Assembly (NCBI RefSeq): GCF_004217335.1
Contig: NZ_SHMP01000004.1
Span: 558,001 to 622,000, forward strand
Source: Natrinema hispanicum
GTDB lineage: Archaea > Halobacteriota > Halobacteria > Halobacteriales > Natrialbaceae
Reading direction: 5' to 3'
Length of the DNA: 64,000 nt
A program made the translations under genes and the position numbers. The notes below the pieces were generated by a model that was given only the letters and a program-made list of their open reading frames with translations, did not search any database and was not told the DNA's origin. Positions 46,629 to 56,541 of this stretch are shown in pieces (the stretch's first letter is position 1; each line of letters starts with the position of its first letter).

Positions 46629-48440
46629 TTACTCGACGGTAACGCTCTTGGCGAGATTTCGCGGCTTGTCGATCGGGCGACCGAGGAGGTCGGCGGCGTG
46701 ATAGGAGACGAGCTGGAGCTGGACGTTCGCCAGCAGCCCCGCCAACTTGGAGTCCGTGTCGGGAATCGAGAGGTGCTCGTCGGCCACCGCGACGGCAGGG
46801 TGCCCGTCGGGACAGACCGCGACGACGGGTGCGCCACGAGTCTGGGCTTCCTCGGCGTTTTTCAGGGTTTTCTCGTCTTCTTGGCCGGTAAAGACTGCGA
46901 ACACCGGCGTGTCTGGCGTGACCAGTGCTAGCGGTCCGTGTTTCAACTCACCGGAGGCAAAGCCCTCGGCGTGCTCGTAGGTGATCTCCTTGAACTTCAG
47001 TGCGCCCTCGAGTGCCACGGGGAACCCGAGCCCGCGTCCAATGAAGAAATACGACTGGCTGTCGTCGTACTGCCTGGCGATCGACGCAGCCTCGGAGGTT
47101 GCAAGCACCTCGTCGAGCGCACTCGGCATCGACTCGACGGCCGGCAACAGCGACTCGAGGTCGGCTGGCGGCTCACCCTGGCGGTCAGCAGCGATGCGTT
47201 GACACAGCAGGGTGAGCATGACGGCCTGTGAGGAGAACGTCTTCGTCGCGGCGACGCCGATCTCCGGCCCGGCGCGGATGAAGAGCGCGTCGTTAGCCTC
47301 ACGGGCGGCCGTCGAGCCGACGACGTTCGTCACCGTCAGCGTGCGCGCACCCTCAGCGTTGGCCTGTCTGAGCGCGTTTAGGGTGTCGGCAGTCTCGCCG
47401 CTTTGCGTCACCGCGATCACGAGGGTGTCGTCGTCGACCGGCGGTGCAACGACGCTGTACTCGTTGGCCAGTAGCGCAGTCGATCGGACACCGGCCTGGT
47501 TGAGCCCGAGCGAGCCGTACAGCGCAGCGTGATAGGAGGTCCCACAGGCGACGAATTGAACGCTTTCGACGTCATCGAACGTCCCCGGCTCGAACTCCGA
47601 GAGTGCGATTCGACCGCTTCGAGGATCGATGCGACCCTCGAGCGCTTGGGCCAGCGACGTCGGCTGCTCGTGGATCTCCTTGAGCATGAAGTGATCGTAC
47701 TCACCCTTCCCGGCCTGTTCGGGGTCCCACTCGACCGTCTCGGGCGTGCGCGTGACCGGGTTCCCCTCGAGGTCGGTGAACTCGACGCCGTCTTCGTCGA
47801 CGATGACGACGTCACCGTCCTCGAGGTAGACTACGCTGTCGGTGTACTCGAGGAAGGCGGGCACGTCGCTGGCGAGGAAGTACTCGCCGTCTTCGATACC
47901 GACGACGAGCGGCGAGCCCTGCCGGGCCGCATAGAGGACGTGCTCGCCAGACACCATGGCGGTGACGGCGTAACTGCCCTCGAGTTCGCTGATCGCCTGG
48001 CGGAACGCTCGCTCGCTATCGAAGCCCGCATCGAGGTAGTACTGGATCAGATGCGGGATGACTTCGGTATCGGTATCGCTCGTAAACTCGTAGCCGTTCG
48101 CGGCCAGTCGCTCCTTGAGTTCGACGTAGTTCTCGATGATCCCGTTGTGAACGACGGCGACGTCCGCGCTCTCGTCAGTATGAGGGTGCGCGTTGGCATC
48201 GGTCGGTGGCCCGTGCGTGCTCCAGCGAGTGTGGCCGATGCCGACTTCGCCCCGCAGCGGTTCGCCGATCGATTCTTTCAGTTCTTCGACCTTCCCTGAG
48301 CGTTTCTCGATATCGATGCCCGAGCCGTTCTGGACGGCGATACCGGCCGAATCGTAGCCCCGATACTCGAGGTTCTCCAGTCCCGTCAGCAGTGGCTCGA
48401 TGGCGTTTCCGTCTCCGACGCGGCCGATAATTCCACACAT
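46629..48440 (-). CDS. glmS: Glutamine--fructose-6-phosphate aminotransferase (isomerizing)
   Basis: The 603-residue product opens MCGIIGRVGDGNAIEPLL, with Cys2 as the glutamine-amidase nucleophile. GHTRWSTHGPPTDANAHPH near residue 70 and VVHNGIIENYVELKERL near 95 complete the amidase domain (to about 225). The two SIS sugar-phosphate domains follow, with FVACGTSYHAALYGSLGL, AVTQSGETADTLNALRQA and FIGRGLGFPVALEGALKFKE. The end KPRNLAKSVTVE is the family's standard tail. It makes glucosamine-6-phosphate from fructose-6-phosphate and glutamine, the entry to amino sugars. GGCGGTGA about ten bases before the ATG could be a ribosome binding site. Confidence 0.97.
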   Translation of the reverse strand: MCGIIGRVGDGNAIEPLLTGLENLEYRGYDSAGIAVQNGSGIDIEKRSGKVEELKESIGEPLRGEVGIGHTRWSTHGPPTDANAHPHTDESADVAVVHNGIIENYVELKERLAANGYEFTSDTDTEVIPHLIQYYLDAGFDSERAFRQAISELEGSYAVTAMVSGEHVLYAARQGSPLVVGIEDGEYFLASDVPAFLEYTDSVVYLEDGDVVIVDEDGVEFTDLEGNPVTRTPETVEWDPEQAGKGEYDHFMLKEIHEQPTSLAQALEGRIDPRSGRIALSEFEPGTFDDVESVQFVACGTSYHAALYGSLGLNQAGVRSTALLANEYSVVAPPVDDDTLVIAVTQSGETADTLNALRQANAEGARTLTVTNVVGSTAAREANDALFIRAGPEIGVAATKTFSSQAVMLTLLCQRIAADRQGEPPADLESLLPAVESMPSALDEVLATSEAASIARQYDDSQSYFFIGRGLGFPVALEGALKFKEITYEHAEGFASGELKHGPLALVTPDTPVFAVFTGQEDEKTLKNAEEAQTRGAPVVAVCPDGHPAVAVADEHLSIPDTDSKLAGLLANVQLQLVSYHAADLLGRPIDKPRNLAKSVTVE

Positions 48441-49055
48441 CGGTAGCTCACCGCCTGGTGGGCCGCTGGACGGCTGGCCCGGAGACGATCACGGGGTTCG
48501 CGGACGGGACACCAGCCAGTCTCCGCTGTGCAGACGACGGTGACCGTCTCGTGGCAGACGATCCCGTCGAAATACGTTGTCGAGACGACGAACGGTATGC
48601 AACCATGAGCAGAATTCAGGCCTCCGGAAGCCATTACTATAGACGGGCTACTGAACGGCGTAGCCAGAGGGTACGCTGCCACGTGTTGTCATCCGTAGTG
48701 ATTGTCAGTCACAGGACACCACGAGAGTGGAATCGACACCGACGGCGAACTGTCGGGAAAGAGCCCTTCTTACACCCGAAACGGACGTGCTGTCGAATCC
48801 CCCTCAAAAGTATGGGAAACGAACAGGCAATCAGCGCTCGAGTACGGGGAGACAAACCCTCATAGCGATCGCCCAACGTTAGTAGGGCCGATGAACGGTC
48901 GGCATCGAACGACTGGGTACGGAGGAGACTCGAGCAATCGCCGGAACGCCATTCGATGAGTCGGTTGGCTCGATCGATCCGCTTTGGGACGCCAGTGTGG
49001 ACGGGGAGACGGATCGAACCGTCACATCTTTTGTACTGGCTCGGAACGTACGAGT
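48441..49055. other. Long intergenic region, nothing firm
   Basis: A plus-strand frame (48,458-48,865, 135 codons) is open but arginine-rich and not protein-like. No RNA gene is recognised. The last part (49,027 onward, CTTTTGTAC) is a possible TATA box about 29 bases before the next ATG. Confidence 0.4.
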
Positions 49056-49238
49056 ATGGGTTTTGGAAGCTACGACGAGTCCGAACAGCAAGAGCAGACC
49101 ACCAACGATGAAGACGTAGAGGCCGTCAACGTCCACGAAAACGATCATCACGGCGAAATGTCCTTCGAGTCCGACGTCTCGACGGACGAACTGGTCTCGC
49201 AGCTCGGCTCGATGAAAGACGACGACGCCGACGAGTAA
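49056..49238 (+). CDS. Small acidic haloarchaeal protein (DUF5786-like)
   Basis: The 60-residue product opens MGFGSYDESEQQEQTTNDED, followed by VNVHENDHHGEMSFESD and STDELVSQLGSMKDDDADE. The start MGFGSYDESE and the LVSQLGSMK end are typical of a short protein family found across haloarchaea (DUF5786), with no known role. It is very acidic, as suits high-salt cytoplasm. TATA-like CTTTTGTAC lies about 29 bases upstream, so it is probably transcribed alone and leaderless. Confidence 0.75.
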   Translation: MGFGSYDESEQQEQTTNDEDVEAVNVHENDHHGEMSFESDVSTDELVSQLGSMKDDDADE

Positions 49239-49324
49239 TCACGTCACCCCACAGCCGTCGTTGACTTGCGTTTTTGAAGCTGGACACTCGCCGTCGAAGC
49301 AATCGAGACGAGCGGCGTCACCGA

Positions 49325-50068
49325 TCAGGAAAGTGACGACGCGCAGAGTTCGCCGATCGCTCGTCGCAGCCGCTGTGAGATGGCCGACTTCGAGACGTCG
49401 AGTCGGTCCGCGAGTTCGTCCTGGGAGATTCCACGCGGCACGTCGAAATAGCCCTCTTCGTGCGCGACTGTGAGCAGTTCCTGTTGTTTCGCCGTCAGGG
49501 CGACGACGCCGTCGTCACCGTCATCGGAAACGCGAAGATGATCGACAGTCACGGAGATCTCTCGGTCACGACAGTAGTCGTTGAACGCGACGAGTTGCTC
49601 CCGATCGGCGAACCGAAGCTGGACCTGCCAGCCGTTCCGGCAACTCGAAATCTCGAGCAGTCGGCCGCCGACGGCAGCAGTGGTGGCGGTAAACGTCACC
49701 GCACGGTCGGTAAGTGCAACCCGATAGACGCGTCTGTCGGGATACCGATCGACGAGCACGGGATCGGTGACCGTCGGATCCGCCTCGAGGCCGGTTTCGA
49801 ACTGGTCGAACGCGGTTCCGTAGACGGTGACGAACACGAGCGTTCGCTCCTGCTCGACGGTCGTCCAGTAGTCGGGTTCGACGGTCACGTCCGGCGCGTC
49901 CCGGAGCGTCGGCCGCAAAAACAGGTCCGGGTGATCGAGTCGGAGTTGCGCGACGATCCCGCCGTCGGCCTGCGACTGGATCGGGGATCGATCGTCGGTC
50001 GCATCGGAGAGCTTTTCGAGACTCTCGGTCGGATCGGCGAAATCGATGCTCACGAGTGCATCCGCCAT
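49325..50068 (-). CDS. Bacterio-opsin-activator-type HTH_10 regulator
   Basis: The 247-residue product has a beta-rich N-terminal domain (about 1-150) with DHPDLFLRPTLRDAPDVTVE and TLVFVTVYGTAFDQF. The C-terminal HTH_10 domain (about 195-245) reads LTAKQQELLTVAHEEGYFDV, SQDELADRLDVSKSAISQRL. This is the common haloarchaeal group named after Bat. It regulates transcription; the signal and targets are unknown. The gene behind it at 50,358 has the same HTH type with sensor domains. Confidence 0.85.
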   Translation of the reverse strand: MADALVSIDFADPTESLEKLSDATDDRSPIQSQADGGIVAQLRLDHPDLFLRPTLRDAPDVTVEPDYWTTVEQERTLVFVTVYGTAFDQFETGLEADPTVTDPVLVDRYPDRRVYRVALTDRAVTFTATTAAVGGRLLEISSCRNGWQVQLRFADREQLVAFNDYCRDREISVTVDHLRVSDDGDDGVVALTAKQQELLTVAHEEGYFDVPRGISQDELADRLDVSKSAISQRLRRAIGELCASSLS

Positions 50069-50357
50069 CCGGGGAGACGGCCGCTGTAACTATCGCTTAC
50101 CTCGAACGCGCTCATTGAATAGCTCATTAGATGCTGAGGACATGATCGTGGGCGCTATATACGGAATCAGCACCGGTTCAACGCTCAATACTAATTCATC
50201 GATCGGTACCGTGACCAGTCACAAAACGTGAAGAAACACGGTATTACCCACTGTTCAGGTCGAAGTAAGTGCCGTATACTGCCCGTCGCCGCCGATTGTC
50301 GACTTGCTCGCGATCGAAGCTGGACCGACGATTGGCGGTGTGCAGGCACAGTTGGAC
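50069..50357. other. Intergenic, promoter region of the HTH_10 gene
   Basis: A 289-base gap between two genes read in the same direction, AT-richer than its flanks around 50,110-50,250. No gene or RNA is seen. Confidence 0.35.
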
Positions 50358-53300
50358 TTAGTCTCTCGTCGGTTCGTCGAACAACAGCGCGAACAGTTTC
50401 CCCTGGGCTAACCGAAGATGGCGACTGAACGTCGGCTGTGAGATGCCGAGCGATTCAGCGACCTCTTCACCGGTGTGTTCGCGGGGCCACTCGAAGAAGC
50501 CACCATAGTACGCTGCCTCGAGCGTCCGCCGCTGGCGGTCGGACAAGTGGTCGTGTAACTCGTCGAACGGACGGGGCGGGCGAAGCGGGCGATCGCGCTG
50601 GCGGCGAGCGACGAGTTCCGTTCCCGGATGACGTCGCTCGAGGTGCCGGACGAACGATCGAACGTCGACCGGTTCGCCGAGTTCCATCACGAGCCGGGTC
50701 CGATCGTCGACCGGCGTCAACGACCGGAGAACGCCACCGTGGTCTGCGATCGTCTCCGCGACGGTGGGCGCTGTGACACCGATTTCGAGGACGCCGTCGT
50801 CGCCCCGCTCGACAATCGAGATCGAATCGACCGCCGGCAGCGATTCGACCGCATCGCACACGGTATCGTCGACGCCGCCCTCAACGGTACAGAAGGCCGT
50901 CGACCCGCCGGACGTCCGTGGCACGATCGCTCGCACCGTCAGTCGCTGCTCGAGCTGGCTGGCGATCGTCGAGAGCGGCTCGGTATCGTCTCGCAGCACG
51001 ACCTCGAGTTCGGTGATTCGGTCGGCGAGCAGTGCGCGTTTCGTCTCGATCGACCCGATCGCAGCGCCAGCGATCGCAGCGAGGTGCTGGCACGCACGTT
51101 GGACGTGCTCGTCGAACGCCGACGGCTCCGACGCGTAGGCGGTGAGCGTCCCATAGCGGACCCCATCAGCCGTCAGCGAAACGCTGAGCACAGACTGAAT
51201 CCCTCGCTCGAGGAGCTGTCGTCGCCACGATCGGCCGCCGTCGTGTGTCTCTCGGTCGCTCGAGAGGTCATCGACGACGAGTTCCCCGGTCGCCGCTGCC
51301 GTCCCCGTCAGCGTGTCGGCGTCCGCTCCCATCGGAACCGTTGCGGACTCGAGGAACTCGCCGTCTCGTCCGGCCCAGGTCGTCGGCACGACCGTCTCGC
51401 GTCCGTGGTCCGCCTGGCCGATCCACGCGAGTGTGATACCGTCTGGTGATTCAGGAGACGACAAGGCGGCGACTGCCTCGCAGAGGCGCTGTTCGACCGC
51501 ATCACGCGTCTCGGCCGTCAGTATCGCCCCGCCTGCGTCCCACACCCGTTCGGTCTGTGTAGCAGTGGTCTCGAGGCGCGAGCGATCGTGTTGGCACGTC
51601 CGGAGGCTATCGGCACGCTCGAGGGACTCGAGGGCGACCGCAGCGGCGTCCGACACCGTCTCAATCGGATCCGACTCGAGTCCGTCGAACGTCATCGGGT
51701 CGGTGCTGGTCGCGAGGACGACGGCTCGCGTCGAGATCGGGACGGACAGACCCCGCTCGGCGCGGAGTCCGGTTTGAGCGAGCACGGCATCGAGCTCCGC
51801 GCGCTCGTAGACGGTCGGCGACACGGTCGCCGCTTCGTCCGCGACAGTGGCTGCCAGCGGGGTGTCGTCGATATCGATCGGAGGTGGTTCGATCGAGTGG
51901 CGATCGCCACCGACGTGTTCGGCCGCCGCGATCGCTGCCGGCTGCAGTCGGTCGTCGGCGAGGCGATACCAGACGGCCACGTCAGCACCTGCATGCTCAC
52001 GGATGGCATCCGTGGCGGCATCACGAACGGCCGATGGCGTCTCTGCACGGCGGATGGCCGCGACGGTGTCGTGGACCGTCGACAGGGTGGCTGCGCGAGA
52101 CTCGCGTCTGTCACGGACGACACAGAGCGTTCGATCGGGCATCGACAGCGGCACGACGAAGACGTCGACCGGCGGTGCCTCGTCAGTCGTGAGCGTGCCC
52201 GAGACCGGCTCCATCCATCTGACGACCGGCGATCGGGCTCGCGTTCGAATCGCCGACACGAGGTCCGCATCGAACACCGTCTCGAGTTCGTGGCCGACAA
52301 GCGCGTCCGCGTCAGCGAGCTCTCGGAGCGCTGGGTTCGCCAGCCGAATGGTCGACCCCTCGAGAACGGCGATTCCATCGTCGAGCGCGTCGATGACAGC
52401 CTCGAGCAACTCGAGTCGCTCCAAGTCCGGCGCGGCCGCGGCGTCGACGGACTGGTCGGTCGCGTAGACCGAGACGCCGTCGTCGCTGGGGTGGACGCGC
52501 ACGGCGAGGCGGCCCTCGAGCGACGGCGCGGTCACGCTGACCGTTTCGACCGCATCCGTCGATTCTGCGGTACGCACCCGATCGAACAGCGCTTCGCTGA
52601 TCTCGTCCGGAAGGAGGTCCCAGACGACGGTTCCACTCACGTCGGCGGGATCGATCTGGCGGGCCTCGGGACGAAACAGTGTCGTCGCCGCGTCGTTGGC
52701 ATACTGCAGTTCGTCTTGCGGGCCGAGGACGAAAAACGCGTCTTCGAGCCGGTCGACGCCGGCACGCAGGGCAGCAGGGGCGGCCACGTCGGCTGCCGCG
52801 CCGACCCCGGTTCGGGTCACGACGACACCTTCGACGGTCGGATCCGCAAGCCGGTTCGTACATATCACCTCCGAGACGCGCCACGTGCCGTCGGCATCGC
52901 CCAGCCGAAGGGTAACGCGTTCGGTCGCCCCGACCGGCGCGTCGGTGACGGCTGCAAGCGTCTCGTGGATCGCCTCGCGGTCGTCGGGATGGACGAGCCG
53001 ACCGATCGGCGTCCGCTCGAGTTCGGCGGGCGTATATCCCAGTTCTGACTCGACTGCCGGCGTCGCGTATTCGATCTCGCCGTCAGCATCAAGCACCCAG
53101 ACGACGGCAGCGGCGTGCTCGAGGATCGACCGCTGGCGTCGGTCCGAGGCCGCGGCAGCCAGCCGATACTGCTCTCGCTCGGCGGCAGTTCGAACCCGCG
53201 CGGTCAGCACCGGCGGCGACTCGTCGCGGGCCACGACGTCACTCGCACCGGCTGCGAGCGCGTCGTCGGCATCCCCCTCGTCAGTGATAGCCACGATCGG

Positions 53301-53567
53301 CCGCTCGTCGGCTTCGGCGGCGAGGCGCTCGAGCGTCGATTCTCCCTCCAATCGATCGACGGCAGCCGCGTCGAACGGACAGACCAGACAGTGGACGTCA
53401 CGATCGGCGAGTCGCTTGTGAGCCCCCTCGAGCGTCCGCTCTCGGAGGATCGATGCGCCCGCAAATCGTGCAGCGAGCACGTCCCTCGCATCGTCGGCAG
53501 CGGCGTCATCGCCGACGACAAGCACACAGGGTGTGTCGCCGACGACGGTCGCGGTCCGTTCGCTCAC
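50358..53567 (-). CDS. Multi-domain PAS/GAF sensor with bacterio-opsin-activator HTH_10
   Basis: From GTG 53,567 the product has 1,069 residues; an open frame goes on to 53,642. In rough order there is a receiver-like region (1-115), a PAS (145-270, ILEHAAAVVWVLDADGEIEY) and a second PAS (275-395, RLEDAFFVLGPQDELQYAND). A third PAS (400-510, LLEAVIDALDDGIAVLEGST) precedes two GAF-like regions (515-665, 690-830). A Bat-type domain and the HTH_10 end (LSDRQRRTLEAAYYGGFFEW, SLGISQPTFSRHLRLA) complete it. The receiver-like part lacks a clear phosphorylation pattern. It is probably a one-component sensor for redox, light or small ligands acting on transcription. Confidence 0.85.
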   Translation of the reverse strand: MSERTATVVGDTPCVLVVGDDAAADDARDVLAARFAGASILRERTLEGAHKRLADRDVHCLVCPFDAAAVDRLEGESTLERLAAEADERPIVAITDEGDADDALAAGASDVVARDESPPVLTARVRTAAEREQYRLAAAASDRRQRSILEHAAAVVWVLDADGEIEYATPAVESELGYTPAELERTPIGRLVHPDDREAIHETLAAVTDAPVGATERVTLRLGDADGTWRVSEVICTNRLADPTVEGVVVTRTGVGAAADVAAPAALRAGVDRLEDAFFVLGPQDELQYANDAATTLFRPEARQIDPADVSGTVVWDLLPDEISEALFDRVRTAESTDAVETVSVTAPSLEGRLAVRVHPSDDGVSVYATDQSVDAAAAPDLERLELLEAVIDALDDGIAVLEGSTIRLANPALRELADADALVGHELETVFDADLVSAIRTRARSPVVRWMEPVSGTLTTDEAPPVDVFVVPLSMPDRTLCVVRDRRESRAATLSTVHDTVAAIRRAETPSAVRDAATDAIREHAGADVAVWYRLADDRLQPAAIAAAEHVGGDRHSIEPPPIDIDDTPLAATVADEAATVSPTVYERAELDAVLAQTGLRAERGLSVPISTRAVVLATSTDPMTFDGLESDPIETVSDAAAVALESLERADSLRTCQHDRSRLETTATQTERVWDAGGAILTAETRDAVEQRLCEAVAALSSPESPDGITLAWIGQADHGRETVVPTTWAGRDGEFLESATVPMGADADTLTGTAAATGELVVDDLSSDRETHDGGRSWRRQLLERGIQSVLSVSLTADGVRYGTLTAYASEPSAFDEHVQRACQHLAAIAGAAIGSIETKRALLADRITELEVVLRDDTEPLSTIASQLEQRLTVRAIVPRTSGGSTAFCTVEGGVDDTVCDAVESLPAVDSISIVERGDDGVLEIGVTAPTVAETIADHGGVLRSLTPVDDRTRLVMELGEPVDVRSFVRHLERRHPGTELVARRQRDRPLRPPRPFDELHDHLSDRQRRTLEAAYYGGFFEWPREHTGEEVAESLGISQPTFSRHLRLAQGKLFALLFDEPTRD

Positions 53568-53766
53568 GCGCCGACCACCCCGACCAAGACAGACGTGATG
53601 CCAACGTTCGCCGTCGGCACTGCTCTCGGACACGGGAGGCAAACGGTACAGCGAGCGGACAGACCGGCCACGATGGTGGCTGCGTCGCTTCCACGCGGGT
53701 TAAGTATCAGCGTCGTACCCGGACGTAGCGACGGATTAGGTGGTGGTACATCCGTATTGCCGATCG

Positions 53767-54189
53767 CTACGACTGGTCTCGAACCGTGAGAACCGGAACT
53801 GGAGCGTTTCGGACGATTTCTTCGGCGACGCTGCCCGAGAGCAGGTGCTCGAGCCCGGACCGACCAGCTGTTCCGACGATCACCATATCGACCGAATTCG
53901 TCTCCGCGTAGTCGACGATCTGTTCCTGTGGGACGCCATGACGAATGTCCGTGGTCGCGTCGATGCCTGCTCGAGTCGCCGCTTCTTCGGCCTCGTCGGC
54001 AGCTGTAGCAGCTTCGTCATCCGGATCGGTGCGAAGCCGATCTTGTTTGTTCTCCGCCTGCGGCCCCGCTTCGGAAACCGACAGCACGTGGAGGGTCGCA
54101 TCGAGCTGGTCGGCGAGGTCGATTCCGTGCTCGGTTGCCTGACGAGCGGCATCGCTGCCGTCCGTCGCAAGGAGCAACTCCTGATACAT
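53767..54189 (-). CDS. Universal stress protein (UspA family)
   Basis: The 140-residue product opens MYQELLLATDGSDAARQATE, has HVLSVSEAGPQAENKQDR in the middle and ends MVIVGTAGRSGLEHLLSGSV, AEEIVRNAPVPVLTVRD. The G-x2-G-x9-G(S) pattern near residue 110 is the ATP-binding signature of the UspA group. Its length is normal. Members bind ATP and serve general stress responses; no specific role can be read here. It stands alone between the sensor gene and the ccdA-like gene. Confidence 0.92.
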   Translation of the reverse strand: MYQELLLATDGSDAARQATEHGIDLADQLDATLHVLSVSEAGPQAENKQDRLRTDPDDEAATAADEAEEAATRAGIDATTDIRHGVPQEQIVDYAETNSVDMVIVGTAGRSGLEHLLSGSVAEEIVRNAPVPVLTVRDQS

Positions 54190-54355
54190 GATCGTCCGTT
54201 CGAGCGACGGTGGGATACATCCCGGACCTGCCGTTGCCTGCCGACGACCGTCACGTCACCGCCAAACCGCTGTGAATCGATCGCAATCAACAGCGCGTTG
54301 CCCGGCGAGGGCGGCCACACGCGATCGCTGTGGGAATCGAACTCTCAACCGTCGC

Positions 54356-55042
54356 TCAGAACAGCCCGAAGATATTGAACCGAACGACCGCGAGGTACAA
54401 CTGCCCGATCCCGGCGACGATCATCACCACGCCCGCGATCCGTTTTAGTAGCCCGGAGTAGGCCGTCAGCCGACCAGCACCAGCGACGAGTCCCATCCCC
54501 GTCGCGACGGTCAACGAGACCATCAACACGACGACGCTGCCGACGTAGGTCCCAAGGAGGACCACCGCATCGGCCATCGACAGCGAGAGCGCACGGGTGA
54601 CAACGCTGATGAACAGCGGCGCGACACAGCCCGCCGACGCGAGCGCGTAGCCGACGCCGAAGATCGAAAAGCCGAACACGCTCGAGCGGACGCTTTCGGG
54701 AGGGTAACCGAAAACGACGGCGCGCGGCCGGCGACGATCAAGGCACCGAGGACGAGCAACACGAGGCCGGCAGACGGCTTCGAACCACTTGATCGACGAC
54801 AGCGTCGACTGGCCGACCCAGAACGTCGCCCCGAGCAGGGTCGTGAACGTGACCAGGACGCCCAGCCCGGCGAACAGCCCGCGGCTCAACGCACCGCCGA
54901 GCGACGCCTGCTCGCCGTCGGTCTGGCTCACGTAAAAGCCGACGTAGCCCGGCAACAGCGGGTACGCACACGGCGAGAAAAACGTCGCGATGCCGGTCGA
55001 GAGTCCGAACACGATCGACGTGGTCAGTGCGGCGTCGACCAT
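54356..55042 (-). pseudogene. ccdA: CcdA/DsbD-like thiol-disulfide membrane protein, locally out of frame
   Basis: From ATG 55,042 it opens MVDAALTTSIVFGLSTGIAT, then FFSPCAYPLLPGYVGFYVSQ, LFAGLGVLVTFTTLLGATF, ASAGCVAPLFISVVTRALS and SVVVLMVSLTVATGMGLVAG. The two single cysteines in FSPCAYP and AGCVAP are the CcdA pair that carries electrons across the membrane. Between about 54,715 and 54,785 the frame reads nonsense, while a neighbouring frame reads GLVLLVLGALIVAGRAP, so two small indels cancel each other. It would reduce the thioredoxin-like partner encoded just upstream, for cytochrome or copper-site maturation. Confidence 0.82.
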
Positions 55043-55044
55043 CC

Positions 55045-55622
55045 TTACTGCCCTCCAGCCGCGAGTGCTTGTTCGATGCCAGCGACGAGTTCGTCGGCGG
55101 TTTTGATGCCCGAATCCGACCACTGGACGGTTCCCGACGCGTCGATCGCGACGGCGGACGGATAGCCGCCCGCGAGATATCTGGCCGTCAGTTCGGCAGT
55201 CGGGTCAAGCCCAAGCAACCAACTACCGTCGTGTTTCTCCCACCAGTCAGCCAGTTCCTCGTTCGGTATCGATTCACTCGTGACCGACATAACAGCACCT
55301 CGTCGCCGATCCGCTCGTTCGCCTCGGCGAGTGCCGGCATCTGCTCGACACACGGCGGACACCACGTTCCGAAGAAGTCGAGGAACGTCGCCCGATCAGC
55401 TGCCGGAACGCGGAACGCATCGGCTTCGCTGCCCGGCGCATCGATCGTCTCGATCGTGAGCGGCTCCGTGTTTGTCGAGTCGGTTTCGTTCGAATCGCCG
55501 GGCTGTGACTCGCCAGTTCCGGTGTTGCCGTCCAGCGATGGCGGCCCACGGACTGCCATCACGCCAGCACCAGCGACGACGCCCACGCTCCCGAGACCGG
55601 CGAGGACGTCCCGTCTGCGCAT
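55045..55622 (-). pseudogene. TlpA/ResA-like thioredoxin-fold protein, one frameshift
   Basis: From ATG 55,622 it opens MRRRDVLAGLGSVGVVAGAG, a twin-arginine-like signal, then a Ser/Thr/Glu-rich linker and FLDFFGTWCPPCVEQMPALA. WCPPC near residue 87 is the redox pair of the TlpA/ResA group. The frame breaks near 55,290 after ANERIGDEV and resumes SVTSESIPNEELADWWEKH, ending YPSAVAIDASGTVQWSDSG. The repaired length is about 190 residues. Exported, it would keep cysteines of cytochrome c or oxidase copper sites reduced. It sits between SCO1 (adjacent codons) and ccdA (two bases), one operon. Confidence 0.85.
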
Positions 55623-56336
55623 TTACTCCGTCACCACCGTTTCGACGTCGTCGATGACCTTCGACGGGTCGATGGAAGCGCCGTTCGGATATGCACGCTC
55701 AACGATGCCGCGTTTGTTGGCAAGCAGGATCAGATTGTAGTGGGGGAACATGTACTCGAGATGGTCGTACTCCGGGGCATCCGTCTTCTTGAACGGCAGC
55801 CCGATGTCCTCGGTCATGATCGTCTTGGCTCTGTCGTACGTCTCGGGTCTGAGGAAATGCCAGTTGTCAGCCTCGGCGTCGACACCCTGCTCGTCGGCGA
55901 ACGTCCGCAGTTTCGATTCGGTGTCTCGTTCCGGATCGAACGTCATCTCGAGGAGCGCCACGTCGTCGCTGAAGCCGTTTTCAGCGGCGACTTCCTGGGT
56001 GCGCCGCAGCCGCAACGTGAGCGCTGGGCACATACCATCCGGGCAGTTCGTATAGACGAACGTCATCAACACGGCCCGCTCACCCTCGAACTGGTCGGTC
56101 GAAATCGTCTCGCCGATCAGGGGATCAGGCAGGCTGAGCGATGGCAACTCATCACCGTAGCTCGGATGTGAGGACTCGCTTAAATCCATCTCCGGCGGCT
56201 CAAGGATGGTGTTAGGGGCCCCAGAATCCGAAGATCCGTTTCCGGTTTCCCCTCCGCCGATCGTTCCATCGAGACAGCCGGCAACACTCGTAAGTCCTGC
56301 AATTCCGACTGTTCCAAGATATGTCCGCCGGTCCAT
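55623..56336 (-). CDS. SCO1/SenC-family copper chaperone lipoprotein
   Basis: The 237-residue product opens MDRRTYLGTVGIAGLTSVAG and has C20 in a lipobox (SVAGC), so it is an exported lipoprotein. After a Gly/Ser linker the fold has SLPDPLIGETISTDQFEGER, VLMTFVYTNCPDGMCPALTL (the CxxxC copper pair) and HYNLILLANKRGIVERAY, whose His is the third ligand. These are the hallmarks of SCO1/PrrC proteins, which load copper into cytochrome oxidase. The stop is followed directly by the ATG of the TlpA-like gene, and CcdA follows, forming an oxidase-assembly operon. Confidence 0.92.
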   Translation of the reverse strand: MDRRTYLGTVGIAGLTSVAGCLDGTIGGGETGNGSSDSGAPNTILEPPEMDLSESSHPSYGDELPSLSLPDPLIGETISTDQFEGERAVLMTFVYTNCPDGMCPALTLRLRRTQEVAAENGFSDDVALLEMTFDPERDTESKLRTFADEQGVDAEADNWHFLRPETYDRAKTIMTEDIGLPFKKTDAPEYDHLEYMFPHYNLILLANKRGIVERAYPNGASIDPSKVIDDVETVVTE

Positions 56337-56541
56337 ATTCGAGTTCTAGAAGCGGTGGATGAAAGGTCCACTGGTTCTCCTCACGAAGGGGCGTCACGTA
56401 GCAGTCGCTTACTGACATTGGCTTCAAAAGACACGGAAACTGACCAGAACGGAGAAACACATACCGGAAGCGACACCTCGGGTATCACGTTCGACCAGTG
56501 AACCAACAGGCGTTTTGTCGGGGGTTCCCAACCACGGGCTA

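Noticed and set aside
48458..48865. Plus-strand frame of 135 codons before the DUF5786-like gene
   Set aside because: Arg/His-rich composition with no hydrophobic core pattern; likely a chance open frame.
51588..53048. Plus-strand open frame of 486 codons
   Set aside because: It is rich in Arg and Asp with no motif, and lies inside the PAS/GAF sensor gene on the other strand.
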